NCBI GenBank assembly: GCA_032560695.1
Contig: JAWGHR010000001.1
Span: 334,705 to 398,704, forward strand
Direction: 5' to 3'
Length of the DNA stretch: 64,000 bases
From: Peptoniphilus_A harei_B
GTDB lineage: Bacteria > Bacillota > Clostridia > Tissierellales > Peptoniphilaceae
The notes below the pieces were generated by a model that saw only the letters and a list, made by a program, of their open reading frames with translations, had not been told where the DNA came from and made no database searches. Both the position numbers and the translations under genes were made by a program. Positions 45,201-53,027 of the stretch are shown piece by piece; positions within the stretch are counted from its first letter, which is position 1; each line of letters begins with the position of its first letter.

Positions 45201-45885
45201 TCATCCATTCAGGCTTGTTGTCTGATTGGATAAAAGCATCAATAACTTCTAGCCTTCTTGTAATTCTAATTTTCTTTTGTCCAGTTGCATCTTGGAGCTT
45301 TTCTGTTAGTTCATCATTTTCCTTTTGAAGGTCAACTTTTTCTAGAAGGTCTCTAATAGCTTCTGCACCCATCTTTGCCGTAAACTTGTCCCCATATTCT
45401 CTCTTGAATTCCCTATATTCAATTTCTGATAATAGTTGTTTTTCATAAAGAGTTGTTTCGCCTGGTTCAACATAAGTTACTACATAAGATGCAAAGTAAA
45501 GTACCTTTTCAAGGGCCCTAGGGCTCATGTCTAGTACAAGACCCATTCTTGAAGGGATTCCCTTGAAGTACCAAATGTGTGATACTGGAGCAGCAAGTTC
45601 AATATGACCCATTCTTTCACGACGAACCTTAGCCTTTGTGACTTCAACGCCACATTTTTCGCAGACTACTCCCTTGTATCTTACTCTTTTATATTTTCCA
45701 CAGGAACATTCCCAGTCCTTAGTAGGTCCAAATATTTTTTCGCAAAATAGACCTTCTTTTTCAGGCTTTAATGTCCTGTAATTTATAGTTTCCGGTTTTT
45801 TAACTTCTCCATAAGACCAAGACCTGATCTTTTGAGGTGAAGCAAGTCCAATTTTTATTGAATGGAATAATTCATGTTCGCTCAA
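42298..45885 (-). CDS. rpoC: RNA polymerase beta' subunit
   Basis: 1195 residues. N-terminal zinc ribbon CSCGKYKRVRYKGVVCEKCGV, the catalytic NADFDGDQMAVH loop (three Mg2+-binding aspartates) near residue 450, the bridge-helix and trigger-loop region, and the second zinc site (CGTDEY, CKSKTGVCAHCYG). Full length for Firmicutes. Starts with TTG; the AAGGAG ribosome site and the start codon lie in a 6-bp hairpin (45884-45900), so translation probably depends on ribosomes finishing rpoB 36 bp upstream. Confidence 0.98.
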   Translation of the reverse strand: MSEHELFHSIKIGLASPQKIRSWSYGEVKKPETINYRTLKPEKEGLFCEKIFGPTKDWECSCGKYKRVRYKGVVCEKCGVEVTKAKVRRERMGHIELAAPVSHIWYFKGIPSRMGLVLDMSPRALEKVLYFASYVVTYVEPGETTLYEKQLLSEIEYREFKREYGDKFTAKMGAEAIRDLLEKVDLQKENDELTEKLQDATGQKKIRITRRLEVIDAFIQSDNKPEWMILDAIPVIPPDLRPMVQLDGGRFATSDLNDLYRRIVNRNNRLKKLMDINAPDIIVRNEKRMLQESVDALIDNGRRGRPVTGPGNRPLKSLSEMLKGKQGRFRQNLLGKRVDYSGRSVIVVGPELKFYQCGLPKNMALELFKPFVMKELVSRGLTYNIKSAKRMVERGKEEVWDVLEEVIQDHPVLLNRAPTLHRLGIQAFEPILVEGKAIKLHPLSCTAYNADFDGDQMAVHLPLSTEAQAEARLLMLSTNNILALKDGKPITTPTQDMVLGSYYLTLMREDKLKGDGSVYRNFDEMFHAYESGFLHLQSKVSVRRYADENDKRGKIVPSTVGRFIMNEFIPQDLGFVNRDEDKYSLEIDQVVDKKLLGKIIEKTYKKHGNIKTAELLDNIKATGYHYSTIGAISISMGDVQIPDSKPEILAAAEQEVAKYEKAFRKGLISDEERYEKVIEIWNKATDDLTDDVMDGFDALNNIYIMADSGARGSKNQIRQLAGMRGLMASPSGRTIEVPITSNFREGLSVLEFYMSAHGSRKGLADTALRTADSGYLTRRLVDVSQQVIISEEDCGTDEYLVAKAFKDGKELIESLADRIEGRYSFEDIVNPETGELIVGANEAISDDDAALIESLGIEEVKVRSILGCKSKTGVCAHCYGRNLATGSHIGIGEAVGVIAAQSIGEPGTQLTMRTFHTGGVAAAADITQGLPRVEELFEARKPKGLAVIAERAGVVDIKETNKKREVLITAEDGTVDSYNIVYGSRLKVKAGDEVEAGDELTQGSVYPQDLLRVKGEKGVQEYIVKEVQRVYRLQGVDINDKHIEIIVRQMLSKCKIEDAGDTDLLPGSLVNVVDYKRANKEAIEAGKEPAIGQINLLGITKASLATESFLSAASFQETTRVLTDAAIKGKEDKLEGLKENIIIGQLIPAGTGARINSKVQIGIDESLKEDYNILEDSEVITTDDVKIELETVEEE

Positions 45886-45900
45886 GGAGCACTTCTCCTT
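45884..45900 (-). promoter_or_regulatory. Hairpin sequestering the rpoC ribosome site and start
   Basis: Minus strand AAGGAG, AAGTG loop, CTCCTT. The 5' arm is the Shine-Dalgarno and the 3' arm runs into the TTG start. Confidence 0.6.
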
Positions 45901-45921
45901 TCATATTAATTAATATAATAA

Positions 45922-48900
45922 TTAATCTTCAGATTCATCGGATTCATCATCGTCTTCATACTCGCCGTCTTCATCTTCGTAGAAGTGACTGTTTTCAAAA
46001 GACTCAACTTCATCATTTGAAATTGTTCTGATTCCAATATTTGCAGTTCCAGTTTGTTCGATTAGTTCCTTTAATTCATCATCGTCTGAATTCGTATTAT
46101 TATCATCGATGTTGTCAATCTTTGTTAGTTCATCTTCATCAACTTCAAGGTCAACTTCATTGCCTTTTTCGTCAAGAACTTGAATTTCAAGAGCTAGTGC
46201 TTGAAGTTCTTTTATTAGAACCTTAAAGGATTCAGGAACTCCTGGTTGTGGAATGTTCTCGCCCTTAACAATAGCTTCGTAAGTCTTAACACGACCAACA
46301 ATGTCGTCAGACTTAACTGTAAGCATTTCTTGTAGAGTATGGCTGGCACCATATGCTTCAAGAGCCCAAACTTCCATTTCTCCAAATCTTTGTCCACCGA
46401 ATTGTGCCTTACCTCCAAGAGGTTGTTGTGTAACAAGGGAGTAAGGTCCAGTAGAACGAGCGTGGATCTTTTCATCAACTAAGTGGTGAAGTTTCAACAT
46501 ATACATGTAACCAACTGTTACAGGGTGGTCGAATTCTTCTCCAGTTCTACCATCTCTTAGTTGAATTTTTCCATCTCTAGAGTATCCAGCTTCTTCAAGT
46601 GTGTCGAAAATGTCATTTTCATTAGCACCATCAAATACTGGTGTGGCAACGTGCCATCCAAGTTTTTTGGCAGCAAGTCCCAAGTGAACTTCTAGTACTT
46701 GTCCAAGGTTCATACGAGAAGGAACCCCTAGTGGGTTAAGAACAATTTGGATTGGTGTACCATCTGGCATGTAAGGCATATCTTCCTTAGGCATAACCCT
46801 AGAAATAACACCCTTGTTACCGTGACGACCACACATCTTATCTCCAACTTGAATCTTTCTCTTTGTAGCAACAAAGACTCTTACCATTTCGTTAACACCT
46901 GGTTGAAGTTCATCTCCTTCAGACCTGTTAAATGTCTTAACATCAACAACAATTCCATGTTCACCGTGAGGAAGTCTAAGGGAAGTATCTCTTACTTCTC
47001 TTGCCTTTTCGCCAAAGATTGAACGAAGAAGTCTTTCTTCTGCAGAAAGTTCAGTTTCTCCCTTTGGAGTTACTTTCCCAACTAATATATCTCCTGGTTT
47101 AACTTCTGCACCAATTCTTATAATACCTCTGTCGTCAAGGTCCTTTAACATATCTTCCCCAACATTTGGGATGTCTCTTGTAATTTCTTCAGGTCCAAGT
47201 TTTGTATCTCTTGCTTCTGATTCGTATTCTTCAATGTGAAGTGAAGTCAATACGTCATCAATAACAAGTTCTTGACTTACAAGCATGGCATCTTCGTAGT
47301 TATATCCTTCCCAGTTCATAAAGGCTATTAGGATATTTTTACCAAGAGCCATTTCACCTTGGTCTGTACTTGGTCCATCGGCAATGATTTCTCCTGCTTC
47401 TACAAGGTCGCCTTCCTTGACAATAGGTCTTTGGTTAATTGTAGTTCCTTGGTTACCGCCCATAAACTTGTGAAGTTTATAAGTGTCTATTCCCTTGTCA
47501 GATTCTCTTTCCACTTCAATGTGAACAGAGTCAACTTTTTTAATTTTACCCTTGTTCTTAGAAACAATTACAACACCAGAATCCTTTGCTGCCCTGTACT
47601 CAATACCAGTTCCAACAACAGGAGCCTCAGTCTTTAATAGAGGCACTGCTTGACGCTGCATGTTGGCACCCATTAGGGCCCTGTTGGCGTCGTCGTTTTC
47701 CAAGAAAGGAATCATGGAAGTACCTACAGCAACAATTTGTTGAGGGGATACGTCCATGTAGTTTACATCTTTAATGTCGAAAATATCGGCATTACCGCCA
47801 TGACCTCTGGCAGCAATCCTATCTTCAACGAATCTATTATTCTCATCAAGTCTTTCGTCAGCTTGAGCAATGATTTGTTCGTACTCAACATCGGCAGTTA
47901 GATAATCAATTTGATCAGTTACAACTCCGTCAACAACCTTCCTATATGGAGTCTCAATAAAACCATAGTCATTGATTCTTGCGTAAGTTGTAAGGGATGT
48001 GATAAGTCCAATGTTTGGACCTTCTGGTGTCTCAATAGGACACATTCTTCCGTAATGTGAGTTATGGACGTCACGCACTTCAAATCCAGCCCTATCTCTG
48101 CTCAACCCACCAGGTCCTAGTGCAGATAACCTTCTCTTGTGAGTTAATTCTGATAGAGGATTATTTTGGTCCATAAATTGTGAAAGTTGTGAAGAGCCAA
48201 AGAATTCTTTTATGGCTGCTGTCACAGGTCTAATGTTTATAAGTGATTGTGGAGTTGTTGCATCAACATCTTGTACAGTCATTCTTTCACGAATAACTCT
48301 TTCCATTCTTGAAATACCAATCCTAAATTGGTTTTGAAGAAGTTCTCCAACAGATCTAATTCTTCTATTTCCAAGGTGGTCGATGTCATCAACGGATCCC
48401 ACGTTATTCATAAGTCCAAATTCATAGTTTATACCAGCGATAATATCGTCGATTAAAATATTTTTTGGAGATAATTCTCTATGAGCCTTTACTAGCTCGT
48501 CCTTAAACTTTTCTGTGTCTTCAGAATATTCTTCATAAAGCTCATCGAAAAGTGGTCTATAAACTTTTTCTTTAAAGCCAAGTTCTTCCATGTCGAAGTC
48601 TAATTCATAAGCATCGACAAAAGTGAAGTTGTTACCAATTACTATTGTAGTTTCACTAGCGTGTTCATAGTTTTCATCAGTTTTTACTAAAACTTGGTTA
48701 ACACCAGCTGCTTCAATCTTTTCAGCCTTTGCCCTGTTTAGTAGTTCGCCAGCTTCCGCTAAGATTTCCCCAGTCATTGGGTCAACTATGTCTTCAGCAG
48801 GAATATTTCCTTCAAGTCTTGCAGATATACCAAGCTTCTTGTTGAATTTATATCTACCAACTTTAGCAAGATCATATCTTCTATCATCGAAGAACATATT

Positions 48901-49665
48901 CTCAAATAAAGATTGAGCTGAGTCAATAGTAGGTGGTTCACCTGGTCTTAATTTTTTATAAATTTCAAGTAAAGCTTCATTCTTATTAGTAGTAGTATCT
49001 TTTTCAAGCGTCTTTAACACAGCTTCACTTTCTCCAATTACGTCCATAATCTCTTGGTTAGATTCAACACCAAGGGCTCTTAATAAAATAGTAATTGGAA
49101 TTTTTCTTGTTCTATCAATTCTTACATTGATAACGCCTTGAGCATCAGTTTCAAATTCAAGCCAAGCTCCCCTATTTGGTATAAGTGTTGCCGAATAGAT
49201 TTTCTTACCTGTCTTGTCTCTTTCTTCCTTATAATATGCTCCTGGACTTCTTACAAGTTGTGAAACAACTACACGTTCTGCCCCATTTATTACAAATGTG
49301 CCAGTTGGTGTCATAAGTGGAAGGTCGCCCATAAAGACTTCCTGTTCCTTAACTTCTCCAGTTTCACTGTTGATAAGTCTTACCTTTGCCTTTAATGGCG
49401 CAGAGTAATTTGTGTCTCTCTGTTTAGATTCGTCTATATCATATTTGATTTCATCAGATAAATGATAGTCAACAAATTCTAAAATTAAATTTCCAGAATA
49501 ATCCTCGATAGGAGATACGTCATCAAAAACTTCTTTCAATCCTTCTTCAATCAACCATTTGTATGAAGAAGTCTGCACGTCAAGAAGATTTGGAAGTGAC
49601 ATAACCTCATCTACACGAGAAAAACTCATTCTCTCACGTTTCCCATATTTAACAGGATGTACCAT
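45922..49665 (-). CDS. rpoB: RNA polymerase beta subunit
   Basis: About 1247 residues with all major blocks of beta, including the rifampicin-region strings SQLSQFMDQNNPLSELTHKR and SALGPGGLSRDRAG and the C-terminal clamp TQQPLGGKAQFGGQRFGEME. The acidic C-terminal tail (about 1180 onward, rich in Asp/Glu) is longer than usual. I prefer the ATG at 49665 (MVHPVKYGKRERMSFSRV), with GGGTGA 8 bp upstream; an in-frame GTG 12 bp earlier is possible. Its upstream neighbours are not ribosomal-protein genes. Confidence 0.98.
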   Translation of the reverse strand: MVHPVKYGKRERMSFSRVDEVMSLPNLLDVQTSSYKWLIEEGLKEVFDDVSPIEDYSGNLILEFVDYHLSDEIKYDIDESKQRDTNYSAPLKAKVRLINSETGEVKEQEVFMGDLPLMTPTGTFVINGAERVVVSQLVRSPGAYYKEERDKTGKKIYSATLIPNRGAWLEFETDAQGVINVRIDRTRKIPITILLRALGVESNQEIMDVIGESEAVLKTLEKDTTTNKNEALLEIYKKLRPGEPPTIDSAQSLFENMFFDDRRYDLAKVGRYKFNKKLGISARLEGNIPAEDIVDPMTGEILAEAGELLNRAKAEKIEAAGVNQVLVKTDENYEHASETTIVIGNNFTFVDAYELDFDMEELGFKEKVYRPLFDELYEEYSEDTEKFKDELVKAHRELSPKNILIDDIIAGINYEFGLMNNVGSVDDIDHLGNRRIRSVGELLQNQFRIGISRMERVIRERMTVQDVDATTPQSLINIRPVTAAIKEFFGSSQLSQFMDQNNPLSELTHKRRLSALGPGGLSRDRAGFEVRDVHNSHYGRMCPIETPEGPNIGLITSLTTYARINDYGFIETPYRKVVDGVVTDQIDYLTADVEYEQIIAQADERLDENNRFVEDRIAARGHGGNADIFDIKDVNYMDVSPQQIVAVGTSMIPFLENDDANRALMGANMQRQAVPLLKTEAPVVGTGIEYRAAKDSGVVIVSKNKGKIKKVDSVHIEVERESDKGIDTYKLHKFMGGNQGTTINQRPIVKEGDLVEAGEIIADGPSTDQGEMALGKNILIAFMNWEGYNYEDAMLVSQELVIDDVLTSLHIEEYESEARDTKLGPEEITRDIPNVGEDMLKDLDDRGIIRIGAEVKPGDILVGKVTPKGETELSAEERLLRSIFGEKAREVRDTSLRLPHGEHGIVVDVKTFNRSEGDELQPGVNEMVRVFVATKRKIQVGDKMCGRHGNKGVISRVMPKEDMPYMPDGTPIQIVLNPLGVPSRMNLGQVLEVHLGLAAKKLGWHVATPVFDGANENDIFDTLEEAGYSRDGKIQLRDGRTGEEFDHPVTVGYMYMLKLHHLVDEKIHARSTGPYSLVTQQPLGGKAQFGGQRFGEMEVWALEAYGASHTLQEMLTVKSDDIVGRVKTYEAIVKGENIPQPGVPESFKVLIKELQALALEIQVLDEKGNEVDLEVDEDELTKIDNIDDNNTNSDDDELKELIEQTGTANIGIRTISNDEVESFENSHFYEDEDGEYEDDDESDESED

Positions 49666-49702
49666 TAATTTTCTCACCCTAGCCTTTCAAATGAGTGTAT
49701 CC

Positions 49703-49730
49703 AATTAGAGTACAAATCACCACTCTAATT
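49703..49730 (-). promoter_or_regulatory. 9-bp hairpin in rpoB leader
   Basis: AATTAGAGT/ACTCTAATT arms (49703-49711 with 49722-49730) and a 10-nt loop between promoter and start codon. It has no U-tract, so it is not a plain terminator. Confidence 0.5.
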
Positions 49731-49748
49731 ATTATTATGCAAATAGGT

Positions 49749-49777
49749 ATTTTATCATTATTAGTGACACTTTGCAA
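49749..49777 (-). promoter_or_regulatory. Promoter of rpoBC
   Basis: TTGCAA (49777-49772), 17-bp spacer, TAAAAT (49754-49749) with an upstream TG on the minus strand; leader of about 77 nt. Confidence 0.7.
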
Positions 49778-49787
49778 GTTTTTTAAA

Positions 49788-49816
49788 TAAAAAAATCCTG
49801 CCAAAAGGCAGAATTC
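49788..49816 (-). terminator. Terminator of DsrE-like gene
   Basis: ATTCTGCC/GGCAGGAT stem with TTTT loop and a T7 tail on the minus strand, between the dsrE-like gene and the rpoB promoter. Confidence 0.9.
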
Positions 49817-49821
49817 TTTTT

Positions 49822-50145
49822 TTAAAGTCTAATATAAGCGTAACCTTCGTTTTGAAGTTTTACGATTTTTGTTATAACTAGGTCTTCAACTTTAATTTCT
49901 GAAGGAATTAGCTCTGGTGAAAGTCTGTTTTCTTCTAAGGCTCTCTTACCAATTGTAATGTTAACCTTTGGGTTCCCTATGATACCTTGGAAGTCCACTC
50001 CTGAATATCTGTTAAATAATGCAGCGGCTTTTGACATTGCAATTATTTCAACTTGAATGTCTTCGAAGCTATCTAATAAGTCTCTTACGTTTGATATTAC
50101 AGAAGACCATCTGTCTTGTTCTACTACGTGAAAAATTACCTTCAT
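49822..50145 (-). CDS. DsrE-family small protein
   Basis: About 107 residues with the DsrE/DsrF-like Rossmann pattern: MKVIFHVVEQDRW start, VEIIAMSKAAALFN and a C-terminal IVKLQNEGYAYIRL. Related proteins take part in sulfur relay, but here the conserved cysteine of DsrE is absent, so sulfur transfer is doubtful. The ATG at 50145 has AAGGAG 8 bp upstream. It lies 70 bp downstream of murJ and has its own terminator before rpoB. Confidence 0.78.
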   Translation of the reverse strand: MKVIFHVVEQDRWSSVISNVRDLLDSFEDIQVEIIAMSKAAALFNRYSGVDFQGIIGNPKVNITIGKRALEENRLSPELIPSEIKVEDLVITKIVKLQNEGYAYIRL

Positions 50146-50215
50146 ATGTATCACTCCTTATTAGTTAACATTTTACACTAATAAAGAGAAAAAGGGAAGC
50201 TTATTAAAGAAATTC

Positions 50216-51715
50216 CTACTTTTTAAAAAGCAGCTTTAAAATCTCTCTAACTTCATCAACTCTTAAAAGTATAAGAAGAATAAGATAAATTCCACCAGCT
50301 ACTATTATAGAAAGGAGAAGAGATAAGTTTATGCTTAGACTTCTTGTTAGCACTTCATAAACTAGTCTTGATCCAATAGCCATAGTTAGAGACGCAATTG
50401 TAATTTTTATTAAGTTCACCAAAAGTTTTTTGTCAAATACATTTCCAATTAATCTTATTGAAGAAAAATACATTGCAATAGCTCCCACAATAAAAGAAAT
50501 TGAAGTTGCAAGGGCAATTCCCCTTATGCCCATGACCTTTGAAAGAAGTAGTGCAAGGGCAACATTGATTCCAAGTATAATTACCGAATTATAAACTGGA
50601 GTCTTGTTGTCTCCTAGAGAATAAAAAGCTCTCGAAATAATTTCACGAACGCCAATACCTATTACACCAAAGGCAAAGAAGGATAAAACTGTGGCAGTTA
50701 TCTTTGCATCTTCAACGGAAAACTCTCCACCAACGAATAAAAGATTTACAATTGGGAAGGAAAAAATGTAGAGACCAAAGGCTGCTGGCACTACAAGTAT
50801 TAGCATGTTGGAAAGACCTTCTGACAAGGCAGATTTTAAGTTTTCTAGGTCCTTTTTGGATCCAAACTTGGCAAGCTTAGGATAAGTAGCAGTTATAATT
50901 GAAGTTACAACTATTCCTGTTACAAAACTTTGTAGCTTGTAGGAATAATTTAAAATTGAAATTCCACCAGAGTAGGCTCCCGATGCAAGGGATCGTGAAA
51001 TCATAAAGTTTATCTCAATGGCAGAAGTTGAAATCAATATTGGAAGTATAGAAGTAAATAACTTCTTAATGTCTTCGTTAAAATCAATTTTTAAGGAATG
51101 CTTGTAGCCAAGCTTCTTAATTGGCCTGATAAAAATCCCATATTGAAGTACAAAGGCCAAAAGAATTCCCACTGCAAGATAATTTATCCCCATCTTGTAA
51201 GAAAGTCCCATAGAAATAATAATTATGATGTTCATGATTATTGAGTGAAGGACAGATATTACAAACTTTTCGTGGATTTGTAAGTAGGCCTTGTAGATGG
51301 AGCTAACTGCTGTGACAGCAATTGATAACATGGCAACTCTTGAAACAAAAATTGCAAGCTCAAGCTTTTCTCCAGAGAAGCCTTCAGCCATTAACTTGAC
51401 AAGAGGTCTTGCGAAGATAATAGAAATAATTGTCACAAGGGCAAAGACAATAAAAATTATGTTTGAGAGGTTGGCAGTGAACTTGTCAGCAAGTTTTTTG
51501 TCCTCCCTCTCCCTTATGGAGTCGTACATGGGTATGTAGCCGTTGGCAACTGCACCACTAATGACATTTGTAAAAGTCATGGGAAGTTGAAAGGCAATTA
51601 AAAATATATCTGCCACCATGCCAACTCCAAAGAAGTAAGCAAGGGCCTTCTCTCTCAAGAGTCCAAAGACCTTGGAGAGGATTGTAATTATCATAAGTAT
51701 ATATGAAGTCTTCAT
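50216..51715 (-). CDS. murJ: Lipid II flippase MurJ
   Basis: 499 residues, 14 predicted membrane helices of the MVF/MATE fold; start MKTSYILMIITILSKVFGLL and REKALAYFFGVGMVADIFLIAF are diagnostic of MurJ/MviN. It moves lipid-linked peptidoglycan precursor to the outer membrane face. The arginine in the REK motif needed for transport is present. Ribosome site AAAGGAG. Followed by the DsrE-like gene. Confidence 0.93.
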   Translation of the reverse strand: MKTSYILMIITILSKVFGLLREKALAYFFGVGMVADIFLIAFQLPMTFTNVISGAVANGYIPMYDSIREREDKKLADKFTANLSNIIFIVFALVTIISIIFARPLVKLMAEGFSGEKLELAIFVSRVAMLSIAVTAVSSIYKAYLQIHEKFVISVLHSIIMNIIIIISMGLSYKMGINYLAVGILLAFVLQYGIFIRPIKKLGYKHSLKIDFNEDIKKLFTSILPILISTSAIEINFMISRSLASGAYSGGISILNYSYKLQSFVTGIVVTSIITATYPKLAKFGSKKDLENLKSALSEGLSNMLILVVPAAFGLYIFSFPIVNLLFVGGEFSVEDAKITATVLSFFAFGVIGIGVREIISRAFYSLGDNKTPVYNSVIILGINVALALLLSKVMGIRGIALATSISFIVGAIAMYFSSIRLIGNVFDKKLLVNLIKITIASLTMAIGSRLVYEVLTRSLSINLSLLLSIIVAGGIYLILLILLRVDEVREILKLLFKK

Positions 51716-51731
51716 TTTTTCTCCTTTAAAT

Positions 51732-51758
51732 AAAAAAACTTGGGTTAAACCCCAAGTT
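51732..51758 (-). terminator. Terminator-like hairpin immediately upstream of murJ
   Basis: 8-bp stem AACTTGGG/CCCAAGTT with a U-run on the minus strand. The murJ promoter would start inside the hairpin, so the structure stops only read-through from further upstream. Confidence 0.75.
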
Positions 51759-51787
51759 ATTATATAGTTATTTATTTTTATTTACAA
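51759..51787 (-). promoter_or_regulatory. Promoter of murJ
   Basis: TTGTAA (51787-51782), 17-bp spacer, TATAAT (51764-51759) on the minus strand. Confidence 0.65.
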
Positions 51788-51907
51788 GTTCACTTCTTTT
51801 GATTAATTGAAAATTATTTGCTAGACAACAAAATTTTATAAATTAATAATTGTTTGTAAGCTAATCTCCTAAGGATTTACTATCATCATGTAGATATAGA
51901 CTGTTTT

Positions 51908-51936
51908 TTGACAAAACGTTTGCAAGTTAATATAAT
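51908..51936 (+). promoter_or_regulatory. Perfect consensus promoter of small membrane-protein gene
   Basis: TTGACA (51908-51913), 17-bp spacer, TATAAT (51931-51936). The next gene starts at 52095, giving a leader of about 150 nt. Confidence 0.85.
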
Positions 51937-52094
51937 TAAAGTGCTAGATGATACATATAAGCTAGCACTACATATTCTGCAAGTGTTGGGATCAATTGAA
52001 AAATAATTAATAGTTCTTCATATAATGCAATATACACTTCATACTTTTATAAGCAAATTTATGTAAATGAAACCCTTTGAAGGAGTGATATAAT

Positions 52095-52310
52095 ATGAAA
52101 AAAAAGTTTTTATTAATACTAGTATTTATTAGTCCTATAATATTAAGCTTTTTAATCCTTATTCTTGATAGATTTTTAAATGTGATTCCTATCAGTTTCT
52201 TTAACATGAGATTTTGGGAGGAAGCAGAATTTATGAAAAAGTATTTATATATTTCTACCATATTGGGAACTTATCTTTTGTATAAAGACTATTCGGATAA
52301 AGATAAATAA
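52095..52310 (+). CDS. Small membrane protein of unknown function
   Basis: 71 residues with two predicted membrane helices (about 5-26 and 49-63) and a charged Lys/Asp tail (KDYSDKDK). Ribosome site AAGGAG lies 10 bp before the ATG and a consensus promoter drives it. No family recognised; it is a lone plus-strand gene among minus-strand operons. Strong promoter, leader hairpin and terminator argue that it is real and well expressed. Confidence 0.7.
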   Translation: MKKKFLLILVFISPIILSFLILILDRFLNVIPISFFNMRFWEEAEFMKKYLYISTILGTYLLYKDYSDKDK

Positions 52311-52400
52311 ATTTAAAAATTTTTAATCCATAACTTAATAAAACCCTTTAATTTAAAAGTATAAAAGCAACTATAAAATCTGTTTTCTTACATTAAAACT

Positions 52401-52450
52401 GACCTCCATAATTTTCATTTATATGTCAACTTATGGAGGTCTTTTAAATT
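52401..52450 (+). terminator. Long-stem terminator after small membrane-protein gene
   Basis: 11-bp perfect stem (52401-52411 with 52431-52441), 19-nt loop, TTTTAAATTT tail, 90 bp past the stop. Confidence 0.7.
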
Positions 52451-52495
52451 TCTACATAAAATTGTTTCATAATAAATTTTTTTCATTAATTTCAA

Positions 52496-52662
52496 AAAAT
52501 TCAAAGGATTCAAAGGATTCAAAATTCATTTCGAGTATAATCGAATTTAAATTATTTTTCAAGTACATTTCGAGTATACTAGAATTAAAATTGTTTTTTA
52601 ACTTAATTTCTATTATACTCGAAATTCTTTGAGATTTTTTATTTATTTCTATCATAATCGAA
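52496..52662. repeat. 39-bp tandem repeat with near-palindromic core, plus 9-bp repeats
   Basis: Four copies of a TTTCNANTATANTNGAA core start at 52529, 52568, 52607 and 52646, exactly 39 bp apart. Cores look like TTCGAGTATAATCGAA, an imperfect palindrome. Three short TTCAAAGGA-like units (52500-52525) precede the array. Confidence 0.8.
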
Positions 52663-52710
52663 AGTCTGAATTGTTTTATTATAACTTATAGGATCAATTG
52701 GAACACAAAT

Positions 52711-52740
52711 AAAAAAGCCTTGAGTCTATACTCAAAGCTT
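52711..52740 (-). terminator. Terminator of the ABC/small-protein operon
   Basis: AAGC-TTGAGT stem (52716-52726 with 52730-52740, one mismatch), short loop, U6 tail on the minus strand, 6 bp past the stop of the 85-residue protein. Confidence 0.85.
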
Positions 52741-52746
52741 GTGACT

Positions 52747-53004
52747 TTATATGAAAGAGTTAATAAGCATAACTAGTGGAAAAATTATAATTAACAAAAA
52801 ATTTAATATCCCAAACAAAACTGACTTCTCTTTAATTGCAAAGATAAGACCAATAAGTCCTATGATCCTGCAGATAAATAAACTTGTAAGTCCTGTGGGT
52901 CTTAAGTTTGTAAAACTTTCAAAAATATCTACAGGTAGCAAATAAGAAATTATAAAAACTCCTACGCCAGTAAAAAATAAATACTTGCTAATATTCTTAC
53001 TCAT
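52747..53004 (-). CDS. Small four-to-three-helix membrane protein of unknown function
   Basis: 85 residues, hydrophobic, with about three membrane helices (6-24, 39-58, 62-83). A strong GAGGAGG site lies 5 bp before the ATG. It follows the MacB-type permease by 23 bp and ends at the operon terminator, so it is co-transcribed with the ABC transporter and may be an accessory subunit. Family not recognised. Confidence 0.72.
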   Translation of the reverse strand: MSKNISKYLFFTGVGVFIISYLLPVDIFESFTNLRPTGLTSLFICRIIGLIGLIFAIKEKSVLFGILNFLLIIIFPLVMLINSFI

Positions 53005-53027
53005 AAGTCCCTCCTCTTTCTTTAAAA

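Larger units (their letters stand above)
51716..52094. other. Intergenic region between divergent murJ and a small membrane-protein gene
   Basis: 379 bp without an identifiable gene. It contains a minus-strand terminator hairpin (51737-51758) overlapping the murJ promoter (51759-51787), a perfect plus-strand promoter (51908-51936), and a 7-bp hairpin (51941-51947 with 51962-51968) in the leader of the small membrane-protein gene. Confidence 0.65.

Noticed and set aside
52007..52261. 84-codon minus-strand frame opposite the small membrane-protein gene
   Set aside because: The plus-strand gene has a promoter, ribosome site and terminator; the antisense frame has none and is Lys/Asn/Phe-rich shadow text.
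52423..52655. Overlapping opposite-strand frames of about 62-69 codons with 13-residue repeats
   Set aside because: Both arise from the 39-bp DNA repeat; low-complexity residues, no ribosome site in good position, and neither strand looks more gene-like.
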